From assembly GCA_947475165.1 (NCBI GenBank), contig CANJLD010000001.1:124001-188000 (forward strand): a stretch of 64,000 bases of DNA, read 5' to 3'. Source of the DNA: Bacteroidota bacterium (GTDB taxonomy: Bacteria > Bacteroidota > Bacteroidia > Chitinophagales > LD1). Made by a program: the position numbers and the translations under genes. A model generated the notes under the pieces. That model saw only the letters and a program-made list of their open reading frames with translations, had not been told where the DNA came from and did no database searches. Below, piece by piece: positions 25,371 through 34,033 of the stretch. Numbering within the stretch: the stretch's first letter is position 1; each line of letters opens with the position of its first letter.

Positions 25371-28300
25371 TTATCTGACTAAAGTTACATTGCCGTTTCC
25401 AGTGACAATATCCCCGTTAATACATTCAATTTCGTATGTATAAACGAATACTGCCGGATTTAGTTTCTCACCGGTGCGGTCTGTACCGTCCCATCCCCAC
25501 AATGTTTGGTTCGCTTCACCGTTCAACGATTCATAAACCAATTTACCCCACCGGTCGAAAACACGGAAGTAATTGACGCGCGTGGCGGCAATACCTCTTA
25601 TCATAAATATATCATTTATTCCATCGCCATTAGGAGTGAAGGTGTTTGGAAGATACACGATACTTTCGTTACAAGAATTTAAAACAGTAATGGTAACACA
25701 GGCAGAGTTGAAACAGGTAACTCCGTTTTTACCGTAATAGATAGTGGCGCAATAGGTAGTGGTTTGGATAGGCGTTGCCACCGGATTTAAACAGTTGCGA
25801 CAATCTAATGTGGAGTCAGGAGTCCAAACTATGCTATCGATTGGTGCAGGAATTTGTGAAGTAATATTTGAACTCAAGCCTAAAACTATTCTATCCGGAA
25901 CAGCCATTACATCAATAGGAATTGGCTGAATAACCTGAATGGCAAATGTATCGTTATCGGAATTACAAACTCCGTTTACTGCACTTATTATGTAACCCAC
26001 ATTGCCAAGCGGTGTAACGGTAACTACTGCCGAGTAAGGGTCGCTGAGCCACACACTTGGTGTCCAAACTATGTTATCAAACACTCCGCTTACACTATAA
26101 TCTACTGATGTTCCAAGGCAGATGGTAGTATCACCCGGGTAGATAACTAATTGTGAAAGAGAATCGGTAAAGACAGTTTTTACAATTGTATCGAGACAAC
26201 CATTTAAATCGTGGACTATCAATTGCACATCGTGGTAGCCCGGAGGGAACAGGAAGCTTGTGTTGCAATTGTAATCGTTTACCGGAGATGGCGCGCCTAC
26301 CCATAATAACCAAGTGCATGAGTCAATAGCTCCATCGCCATTTGCCGAGGTGTTGGCAAGCGGCATGTAAGTGTCCTCGCACGAAGTTGACCAACTGAAA
26401 TTAGCCTGAGGTGTTTCGTTTACCGTAACAATAATTGATGCTGTATCAAGACAACCATTTTGGTCGGCTATTGCCAATACAATGGTGTAATTAGGCAAAT
26501 ATGGCGGGGTGTATAAATGGCAAGGAGGATTTTGACCTGAATAGCCTACCTGATTAGCACCAAAGTCCCAAGTCCAGTTTTGGATAGCTGTTATGCTGGT
26601 AGAAAAGTCGGTATAGCAAACAGGCGCATTGCTACACACTACTGTATCGTTTAAAGAAAAAGCCGCCATAGGCTGAGGGAAAATAATAACGGGACGAGAG
26701 GTTGTATCTACACAGCCGTGATTATCGGTTACTGTTTCGAAAATGCTATAAATAGCCGGTATTGAATAGAGATAGCAACTGTTAGCACCGGTGGTAGTTC
26801 CTCCATCGCCAAAGGCATAAAGCCAGTTAGTAATTACTCCGTTAATACTTGCCGAAGCATCGGTTACACAAACACTGTCTTCTAAACAGGCGTTAGCCGG
26901 TACCGTGAAATTGGCAAACACTCTTCCTACTAAAACATTCAGCGTGTCTACTCCTATACAACCATAAACATCGGTAACAGTTAAAATAAAACTGGTATCC
27001 TGAAACAGAATAGTTGTTGGATTACAAATAGCCGGATTGGAAACTAAATTAGGTGGCGACCACTGGCAGGCAACTGCTCCACTTCCATTAAGTTGCGCCT
27101 GCACACCGTAACAAAAAACAGTATCAGGTCCGGCATCAGCAATTGGTTTTGAAATAACTTGTATTACAAAACCGCTATCGCAATCGCCACAACCTATGCT
27201 ATCATAAAGGCAAAGATGTACGGTATAAAACCCACCGGCCATATAAGTATGGCACGGATTTGCACCGGATACACTGTCGGTGTTTCCATCGCCAAAATCC
27301 CAATACCAAAATTGCGGACCCGTAACAGAATCTACATAGGAAGTATCGTGAAAGCAGATAGGCGTTTCGGCACATACCAGCGAAGCATCGGCATAAAAAC
27401 CTGCAATAGGGAATTTAGGTATGACGACTACACTGGTGCTGACAATAGAATCGTAACAACCAAAATTACTTGTTACTCTAAATGTAACAGGGAAAGCACC
27501 GGGTTGTGAATAATAATGCGTTGGAGTAGAATCTGTGCTCGGTGTAGGGTCGAAAGGGTCACCAAAATCCCAAGACCATTGTGTGTTATACGAAATATTT
27601 GGCGGTAAAGCAAAAGTTGTCGCATCAAAGAAGTTAACTGTACCTGACAGACAAATGCCGAAATTATTGAAAGCAATTGCCACCACAGGTGAATCAACAT
27701 AAAGGATAGAATCGTTATACAAAACGTGGCAACCGGTAGCATCGCCAAAAGTTACTTGTGGCAAACAAGAATCGGTTAAGCAATAAGGGATTCGGTAATT
27801 AAATGTATGCGGATTAAGGTCTGTTCCAATAGGGAAAATTGGATTCTCTATTTTAAACCCTTGATTACAACCGTATACGAAAGTGAGTTCTGTAGCCTTA
27901 ACAGACGACACAATAAAATCAACAGAATCTTTACACGAACAAATTCCCATAGGCGAATGACCTATACTTCCGTATGGACCATCAACACAAACACTATCTA
28001 TAAATACAGTATCTCTACAACCATTATTGGTTACTACAGAAAGTGTTACCGGATAACATCCAGGAAAGCCATAAAAATCGCAAGGATTTACTTCCAGGTA
28101 TTCTCCATTTCCAAAATCCCAAGTATATATATCGGTTAGTTGATCCACCCATTGCGAAGTATTGGTAGCACAAACCGGTAAGGGAGGACAAGAAGCATAC
28201 GTAGTATCCAGATACCCTGATAGAATAGGGTTATGAACGTGCATAGTAACTGTGTCAGAACGGTAACAAGTCCCACCCGATACGGTATAAACAAGCAGAT

Positions 28301-31250
28301 AATCTCCTGGTGTGTTGTATGTTAAACTTGGTGGAGTATGCCCATTATAAAACGGAAAATTACTGCCTGGAAATTCCCACGTTTCGATTAATGAAACCCC
28401 GCTGGAAGTGCTATTTGTTACGGCAACCGTACTGCCAGGGCAAATATTGGTATCTACATTCCAAAGGGCATATACAGGAGTTCCGGAAGTAACAATTTTT
28501 ACAATTGTGGCAGTACAACCAAACGAATTGGTAATAGTTAACCTTACGCTATGCGCACCTAAAGGAAAGGTGCGAACCGGAAATTGGGTACTATCTAAAT
28601 CGCCACCGCCAAAATCCCAAGCCCAAGCTACAATTGTATCGCAACCCGAAACACCATGGTTATCGTACCCAATAGGCGCAAAATGAAACGAGTCGGGTAA
28701 GCAAATTCCGGTAGGCGTAAAGTCGGCTGTCAGTCCACAAACTCTTCTATGTATCCAAACAGTATCTCTGCAACCACCGGGTGCTATGTACAGCATGGCA
28801 ATATCTCCTTCACCAAAAAACCAGGTCATAGGTGTTGAAATAGCAGATGAAAAAGCGCATGGTGGAACAAAACTGCAACCGGGACTGTAAGGGTTAGTAA
28901 ACCAATATGTTTGCCCCGAACTTGCCCCGGGAGTTGTATTTGTGTATGTAGCTGTTGATTGATTACAATCCTGAATATACGCAGGCGTAGCAGTAGCATT
29001 AACGTTACCACAGGCTGTTTGAATAAGTTGGGTTTTGTGGTGAACGCAATGCGTGGTATCGTTATAGGCGGTAAGTGTTACGGTACAGGTATCGCAATGC
29101 GGAAGAATTAAACAGGGGGAAAAAGTATTAAAAGTATCGGGTGCACAGCCAAAGTTCCAATGATACCGGTTGGCACCATTGGCACCATTGGCAAAACAAA
29201 CGGTATCGCCCGACAAACAACTGGTAGAACTGCTAAAACTTGCAGCAGGCGGATACACAACAATATGTGCCGTCATACTATCGCCTTCACAACTATCCTG
29301 AACAGGAACAACCCATGCATCAAACTCTCCAAAACTTTGGTAGGTATGAACAAAAGGGGATGAGGTAATAAAGCTGGTAGCACTAGGGTCGGTTTCATCG
29401 CCAAAGTGAACAATAAACCTATCGGCATTACAACCCGGTCCACCAACATTAAATACTACAGAATCTGCCTCATAACACATGGTATCAGGATTTACCGTCA
29501 TGGAACATACTGGCGGGGTTCCAACACAAAGTGCACTATCTAACCAAGTAGTAGTTACGCATCCATTATCGGTAGTAATTTTCAATTTCAGTTTATAGCA
29601 ACCAGGAGTATTAAAGGTGTGTGCAAAAGCCGAACCGAACTGATGCCATTCTAAAGCACCGGTACTGTTATTATAAATCCACCACTCGTAATTACTAATA
29701 AAATGAGGTGCAAAACCAGCCGGCACGTTTGTAACACTTTGCGGAATTGCCAGCAAAGGAGCGCAGCCAAAACCATTACTAACCAAAATGAATGGAGTTA
29801 TAGTATCTACTACTATGTAATTGGTCTTTTTCAACAACTTAAAGCAACCGTTTGAAGAAGTGATTGCGAGTGAAACATCTCGCTTACCCAAGCCGCCATA
29901 AAAAACGTTTGGAGGGGTAGGGTTTATTGCAGTTGAAGTTAAAGGAACCGCACCAGCTCCAAAGTTCCATAAGTAAGTACTACCGGGTGGAGCAGATGAA
30001 CAGTTAATAAAGGCGGTGCTCAAAAATGGCTGACAGCTAAATGAATCGCTGGCGAAGAAACATGGGTTAGGGTTTTGTTTTAAATTGAATGCATTGGGTA
30101 CAACAAGTGAATCTGTGCAACCCGGGCCGTAACTACCAATTAAGGTTACCTGATAAATTCCTGCATTATTTATAGGAATACAGATACTATCACCAGTAAA
30201 CGGGCCTAAGTTAACAAGCGGATTACCACCTCTAACGCGCCAAATAGGGTTAGGTAAAAAAGGTAGGCTGGTATTTTGCAGGCAGAGCAAACCGGTTTGT
30301 CCGGAATCTACACAAAGCGATGTAGTATCTTGGGTAAAAGATAAATGTGGTGCTGCAAAAACACATATAAAATTATCGCGCACCAAAGTATCGGCACAAC
30401 CCGCAGTATTAGCTGCAATTAGTTTTATCTGATAACAGTTAAAGGCTGCAGGAAAAGTGTGCTGAAAAGTTAAGGATGAACTGCTTTGTTGTTGTGCCCC
30501 ATTAACATACCAAGTATAAGTAAAGCCCGGACCGTTGTAGGAAGCAGTAAAATTAGATGTTAAACTGTTAACACAAACACCAGAGGAAACATCAACTGTA
30601 AAGTTAGCGACAGGCTTAGCTAAAACACAGACCGCATTCGTCAGCTTCTTTGTTCCTACGCAACCGCAGCTATTTCTTAATACAATATTTACATTATAGC
30701 ATTGCGGATTGCAAAAGGTAGTATAGGGATGGGTGGTGCTGGTAACAGGCCCGTTAACGGTAGTAATATTTCCGCAGCCCCATTGAATTTGGGTTTGCGT
30801 TATAACACCACATCCTGGGCTGTTATTCATATTCAAGGTAACCGTTTGAGGCGCGCAAAATGAAGTAGGAAAAACAACGGGACCAATAGGCTGTGGTGTA
30901 TCTGATACCAAAATATTATTAACACAATAATTGCAAGTCTGCCCTAATGAATTGGTTGAAGTCATACACAGGTTATAGCAACCCGGAGTAGAAGGGATAT
31001 AAGAGAAAGTAGGGTTTAAACCCGGTGTAGCATTAAAAACGGTAGGACCTGCACAGGTAGTTAAACTCCATGCACGGCTCACTATGGCCGGAACTGCTGC
31101 AGTATCGTTAGCTAAGCCAAGAACGGGAAAAGGAATACAGCCGGTATCTTGCTGCAAGTTAAATGAGCATTGCGCAAACGTTTGCTGACCACCAATTAAA
31201 ATAGTAAGTAAAAGAAATCCGTTTCGTAGCTTTTTTCGCAGGTGCATCAT
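25371..31250 (-). CDS. Giant PKD-repeat surface protein with gliding motility-associated (type B) C-terminal domain
   Basis: 1959 residues with signal peptide MMHLRKKLRNGFLLLTILIGG cut near TFAQ. Most of the length consists of PKD-like beta-sandwich repeats (recognisable by WDFG(D/G)G, NPCHxY and YxVxLxVxDxxGCxDT patterns; at least ten). Many cysteines occur in pairs, which suggests disulphide-stabilised modules. The last ~95 residues are the type B sorting domain (VYLPNTFTPNGDGIND to NGNVTLVR), nearly parallel to the protein ending at 621. It is probably a long surface filament or adhesin exported by T9SS and paired with the SprF-like protein encoded just downstream. Confidence 0.93.
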   Translation of the reverse strand: MMHLRKKLRNGFLLLTILIGGQQTFAQCSFNLQQDTGCIPFPVLGLANDTAAVPAIVSRAWSLTTCAGPTVFNATPGLNPTFSYIPSTPGCYNLCMTSTNSLGQTCNYCVNNILVSDTPQPIGPVVFPTSFCAPQTVTLNMNNSPGCGVITQTQIQWGCGNITTVNGPVTSTTHPYTTFCNPQCYNVNIVLRNSCGCVGTKKLTNAVCVLAKPVANFTVDVSSGVCVNSLTSNFTASYNGPGFTYTWYVNGAQQQSSSSLTFQHTFPAAFNCYQIKLIAANTAGCADTLVRDNFICVFAAPHLSFTQDTTSLCVDSGQTGLLCLQNTSLPFLPNPIWRVRGGNPLVNLGPFTGDSICIPINNAGIYQVTLIGSYGPGCTDSLVVPNAFNLKQNPNPCFFASDSFSCQPFLSTAFINCSSAPPGSTYLWNFGAGAVPLTSTAINPTPPNVFYGGLGKRDVSLAITSSNGCFKLLKKTNYIVVDTITPFILVSNGFGCAPLLAIPQSVTNVPAGFAPHFISNYEWWIYNNSTGALEWHQFGSAFAHTFNTPGCYKLKLKITTDNGCVTTTWLDSALCVGTPPVCSMTVNPDTMCYEADSVVFNVGGPGCNADRFIVHFGDETDPSATSFITSSPFVHTYQSFGEFDAWVVPVQDSCEGDSMTAHIVVYPPAASFSSSTSCLSGDTVCFANGANGANRYHWNFGCAPDTFNTFSPCLILPHCDTCTVTLTAYNDTTHCVHHKTQLIQTACGNVNATATPAYIQDCNQSTATYTNTTPGASSGQTYWFTNPYSPGCSFVPPCAFSSAISTPMTWFFGEGDIAMLYIAPGGCRDTVWIHRRVCGLTADFTPTGICLPDSFHFAPIGYDNHGVSGCDTIVAWAWDFGGGDLDSTQFPVRTFPLGAHSVRLTITNSFGCTATIVKIVTSGTPVYALWNVDTNICPGSTVAVTNSTSSGVSLIETWEFPGSNFPFYNGHTPPSLTYNTPGDYLLVYTVSGGTCYRSDTVTMHVHNPILSGYLDTTYASCPPLPVCATNTSQWVDQLTDIYTWDFGNGEYLEVNPCDFYGFPGCYPVTLSVVTNNGCRDTVFIDSVCVDGPYGSIGHSPMGICSCKDSVDFIVSSVKATELTFVYGCNQGFKIENPIFPIGTDLNPHTFNYRIPYCLTDSCLPQVTFGDATGCHVLYNDSILYVDSPVVAIAFNNFGICLSGTVNFFDATTFALPPNISYNTQWSWDFGDPFDPTPSTDSTPTHYYSQPGAFPVTFRVTSNFGCYDSIVSTSVVVIPKFPIAGFYADASLVCAETPICFHDTSYVDSVTGPQFWYWDFGDGNTDSVSGANPCHTYMAGGFYTVHLCLYDSIGCGDCDSGFVIQVISKPIADAGPDTVFCYGVQAQLNGSGAVACQWSPPNLVSNPAICNPTTILFQDTSFILTVTDVYGCIGVDTLNVLVGRVFANFTVPANACLEDSVCVTDASASINGVITNWLYAFGDGGTTTGANSCYLYSIPAIYSIFETVTDNHGCVDTTSRPVIIFPQPMAAFSLNDTVVCSNAPVCYTDFSTSITAIQNWTWDFGANQVGYSGQNPPCHLYTPPYLPNYTIVLAIADQNGCLDTASIIVTVNETPQANFSWSTSCEDTYMPLANTSANGDGAIDSCTWLLWVGAPSPVNDYNCNTSFLFPPGYHDVQLIVHDLNGCLDTIVKTVFTDSLSQLVIYPGDTTICLGTSVDYSVSGVFDNIVWTPSVWLSDPYSAVVTVTPLGNVGYIISAVNGVCNSDNDTFAIQVIQPIPIDVMAVPDRIVLGLSSNITSQIPAPIDSIVWTPDSTLDCRNCLNPVATPIQTTTYCATIYYGKNGVTCFNSACVTITVLNSCNESIVYLPNTFTPNGDGINDIFMIRGIAATRVNYFRVFDRWGKLVYESLNGEANQTLWGWDGTDRTGEKLNPAVFVYTYEIECINGDIVTGNGNVTLVR

Positions 31251-31447
31251 GTTTTCCGTCAGGTTAAAAAATTCAGTACATCACATCTCTAATAAATTAG
31301 AGTTAAAAGATAGAACTTACGTTGCAACATACAACAGTAATTTTTCAACTTTCAGTAAACATAAGTAATTGCCGCATAAAATGGAATCAACAAATAAGGT
31401 GTAGATAGTTAAAGATAATAAGATGACACCATTTATAGAACCGGTAT

Positions 31448-31455
31448 TACTTTCG
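31448..31455 (+). promoter_or_regulatory. -7-like box TACTTTCG close to a start codon
   Basis: Matches TAnnTTTSG-type boxes and ends 5 nt before the ATG at 31461. An ACCGGT palindrome lies a few bases upstream (31440-31445). Confidence 0.4.
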
Positions 31456-31460
31456 GTTTT

Positions 31461-32231
31461 ATGAAATACGGAATTGCCGGATTAAGTATTATTCCTCTGC
31501 GTAAAGAGGCTTCGCACAGTAGCGAAATGGTTTCGCAAATATTATTTGGCGAAACATATGAAGTGGTACAGGAACAAAACAACTGGCGGCTGATTAAATG
31601 CATTTACGATGATTATGAAGGCTGGATAGATGTCAACCAACATCAGGAACTAAACGAAAAAGATTTCATGAACATAACCGGTAGCGATGCCGGAGTAGCT
31701 TTGGAGTTAGTGAGCAGTGCCGCTTCCGGTTATCATTCTATACCAGTGGTTTGCGGAAGCAGCCTTCCATTTTTTGACGGCATGAATTTTAAGATTGGCA
31801 AGGAGAAATTTATTTACAATGGTCAGGCCATTCAAAGCGAAGCTAAAAATATAGTCTTGCTTGAACGTGTGGCTATGCGTTACTTAAATGCTCCATATTT
31901 ATGGGGCGGACGTTCACCTTTCGGAATTGATTGCTCGGGATTTACACAGGTGGTTTACAAATTTGCAGGTGTTCAGCTTTTACGCGATGCTTACCAACAG
32001 GCAGAACAGGGAGCAGTAGTAAATTTTATTGAAGAAGCGCAAGCGGGCGACCTAGCCTTTTTCGGTAACGAAGCCGGAAAGATTATTCACGTAGGAATGA
32101 TTTTAAAGGACAACCGGATTATTCATTCATCAGGCAAGGTGAGGATTGATAAGATTGACCACTTCGGCATTCATAATGCGGAAACAAAAAAGTATTCGCA
32201 CCAGTTGAAGGTGATTAAACGCGTGATTTAA
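31461..32231 (+). CDS. NlpC/P60 family cysteine peptidase with SH3-like domains
   Basis: 256 residues. The N-terminal ~125 residues form one or two bacterial SH3-like domains (GETYEVVQEQNNWRLIK). The C-terminal NlpC/P60 domain has YLWGGRSPFGIDCSGF with the catalytic Cys, and HVGMIL with the catalytic His. Such enzymes cut peptide stems of peptidoglycan. There is no signal peptide, as in the Bacteroidota recycling-type (YkfC-like) dipeptidyl-peptidases, so it probably acts on imported muropeptides in the cytoplasm. Its stop codon overlaps the start of the Sir2 gene by one base. Confidence 0.9.
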   Translation: MKYGIAGLSIIPLRKEASHSSEMVSQILFGETYEVVQEQNNWRLIKCIYDDYEGWIDVNQHQELNEKDFMNITGSDAGVALELVSSAASGYHSIPVVCGSSLPFFDGMNFKIGKEKFIYNGQAIQSEAKNIVLLERVAMRYLNAPYLWGGRSPFGIDCSGFTQVVYKFAGVQLLRDAYQQAEQGAVVNFIEEAQAGDLAFFGNEAGKIIHVGMILKDNRIIHSSGKVRIDKIDHFGIHNAETKKYSHQLKVIKRVI

Positions 32232-32920
32232 TGAAGCAGAAAATTGTAGTGCTTACCGGTGCAGGAATTAGTGCCGAGAGTGGCATTAAAACTTTTCGCG
32301 ATTCGAACGGTTTGTGGGAAGAGCACCGCGTGGAAGATGTGGCTTCACCGGAAGGCTGGGCGCGCGATAAAAACTTAGTGCTTGACTTTTACAATCAACG
32401 AAGAAGGCAACTGCTGCAATGCCAACCCAACCGCGCGCATCTTGCTTTGGCTGAGCTTGAAGAAAAATATGAGGTGACTATAGTTACACAGAATGTAGAT
32501 GACTTGCATGAGCGCGGTGGTTCAACAAATATTATTCATCTGCATGGCGAGTTACTGAAGATGCGAAGTTCGCTGGATGAAGATTTAGTGTATGATTGCA
32601 CCGGTGATATTTTGTTGGGCGATAAATGCGAAAGAGGCTCACAGCTTCGCCCTTACATTGTATGGTTTGGCGAAGCAGTGCCGAAGATTGAAGATGCTGC
32701 ACAACTGGTTCGCCATGCCGATATCCTTATTGTTATTGGCACTTCGCTCGTTGTTTATCCCGCAGCAGGGCTCATCAATTATTCAAAATACGAAATTCCT
32801 AAATGGTTGATTGACCCGCATGATATGCAGTTGCCGCGTATTCCTAATTTGAAATTTATAAATAAGAAGGCAACTGTTGGGGTTGATTACTTAGTTAAAC
32901 TTCTGCTTGCCGATGCTTAA
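32231..32920 (+). CDS. Sir2-family NAD-dependent protein deacylase
   Basis: 229 residues. NAD-binding motifs are clear: TGAGISAESGIKTFRDSNGLWE, TQNVDDLHERGG, and HLHGE with the catalytic histidine; later RPYIVWFGE and GTSLVVYPAAG. Only two cysteines lie in the small domain (YDCTG and DKCERG), not the four of the classical zinc site; from memory this reduced form is common in Bacteroidota sirtuins. It removes acyl groups from lysines. It is translationally coupled to the upstream NlpC/P60 gene and overlaps menC by 8 nt. Confidence 0.92.
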   Translation: MKQKIVVLTGAGISAESGIKTFRDSNGLWEEHRVEDVASPEGWARDKNLVLDFYNQRRRQLLQCQPNRAHLALAELEEKYEVTIVTQNVDDLHERGGSTNIIHLHGELLKMRSSLDEDLVYDCTGDILLGDKCERGSQLRPYIVWFGEAVPKIEDAAQLVRHADILIVIGTSLVVYPAAGLINYSKYEIPKWLIDPHDMQLPRIPNLKFINKKATVGVDYLVKLLLADA

Positions 32921-33935
32921 AGCTTCTTATCAAAAATACAAACTGCATTTTACACAACCGGTGCTTACATCGCGCGGGGCTATGCCGGTTAAGAACGGTT
33001 ATTTCATTTCGGTAAACAACGGCACCACCACCGGTGTAGGCGAGTGTAGTTTTATTGAGGGCTTGAGTGTTGATGATATACAGAATTACGAAAGTACCTT
33101 GCGCACGCTCTGCAATTTTATAACCAACGAACATCCCGACCTGAAGTTGTTTCCGTCTATGCGCTTTGGTTTAGAGATGGCCATGCTCGATTTAGAGACC
33201 GGTGGCAAAAAAATTCTTTTTGAAAGTTATTTCACCAAAGGTAAAAAGCAGATACCGGTGAACGGACTGGTGTGGATGGGCAAACATGATTTTATGTTGC
33301 AGCAGATTAAGCAGAAGTTAAACGATGGTTTTAACTGCATTAAAATAAAAGTAGGTGCCATTAATTTTGATGAAGAGGTTTCGCTCTTAAATTTTATCCG
33401 CAAAAAGTTTCCAGCAGATTTGGTAGAGATTCGCCTCGATGCTAACGGTGCTTTTGCTTTCAGCGAAGTGTTTAAGAAGTTGGATACGCTTGCGCAGTTT
33501 CAGATTCACTCTATTGAGCAACCCATTAAACACGGACAAATTGAGTTTATGAAAAACGTGTGCGCCCATTCGCCCATACCGGTTGCGCTGGATGAAGAAT
33601 TGATTGGCGTTTACGGCACTGTGCAGGACGATATTCTGGATATGATTAAACCCGCATACATTATTCTTAAACCAAGTTTGCTGGGTGGCTTTAAGGTGTG
33701 CGATGAATGGATTGCCAAAGCCGAAGCGCGCAACATGAAGTGGTGGGCAACATCGGCACTGGAAACAAACATTGGTTTGAATGCTATTGCGCAATGGGTG
33801 TTTACTAAAAAGAACCCGATGGTGCAGGGGCTGGGCACCGGTTCGCTTTATTCCGATAATATCTCCTCTCCTCTTTATATCAGTAAGGGAACACTGGGGT
33901 ATAATCCGGCATTAGTTTGGGAGGAGAATTTCTGA
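32913..33935 (+). CDS. menC: o-Succinylbenzoate synthase (enolase superfamily)
   Basis: 340 residues from the ATG at 32913; a TTG at 32907 would add two. The barrel has the enolase-superfamily catalytic pattern: KIKVGA (KxK), RLDANGAF (Asp ligand), SIEQP (Glu), LDEELIG (Asp) and the late lysine in ILKPSLLGGF. MenC dehydrates SHCHC to o-succinylbenzoate in menaquinone synthesis. The identification as MenC rather than a dipeptide epimerase or muconate cycloisomerase rests on the next gene, menE. It overlaps the sir2 gene by 8 nt. A 21-bp palindrome follows. Confidence 0.88.
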   Translation: MLKASYQKYKLHFTQPVLTSRGAMPVKNGYFISVNNGTTTGVGECSFIEGLSVDDIQNYESTLRTLCNFITNEHPDLKLFPSMRFGLEMAMLDLETGGKKILFESYFTKGKKQIPVNGLVWMGKHDFMLQQIKQKLNDGFNCIKIKVGAINFDEEVSLLNFIRKKFPADLVEIRLDANGAFAFSEVFKKLDTLAQFQIHSIEQPIKHGQIEFMKNVCAHSPIPVALDEELIGVYGTVQDDILDMIKPAYIILKPSLLGGFKVCDEWIAKAEARNMKWWATSALETNIGLNAIAQWVFTKKNPMVQGLGTGSLYSDNISSPLYISKGTLGYNPALVWEENF

Positions 33936-33947
33936 CTTTAAATCAAC

Positions 33948-33999
33948 AGCCACGAATTTCACGAATTAATACTGAAAATAATTCGTGAAATTCGTGGCT
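33948..33999. repeat. 21-bp perfect palindrome (hairpin) between menC and menE
   Basis: Bases 33948-33968 pair perfectly with 33979-33999 around a 10-nt loop. The arms contain CACGAATTT-type words. It may terminate the upstream transcript, or be a dispersed palindromic repeat. It abuts the -33 TTG of the proposed menE promoter. Confidence 0.8.
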
Positions 34000-34030
34000 T
34001 GTATTACTCTGCTTTCTATTTCTAAATTGC
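33999..34030 (+). promoter_or_regulatory. Promoter for menE, near-leaderless
   Basis: TTG at 33999-34001, 21 nt, then TAAATTGC at 34023-34030. The box ends 3 nt before the ATG at 34034, so the transcript would begin at or near the start codon. Confidence 0.45.
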
Positions 34031-34033
34031 CTT

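Noticed and set aside
31461-32920. NlpC/P60 plus Sir2 as an anti-phage defence pair
   Set aside because: The sirtuin is a standard short deacylase without fused SLOG/TIR/STAND modules, and the peptidase has the ordinary recycling-type layout.
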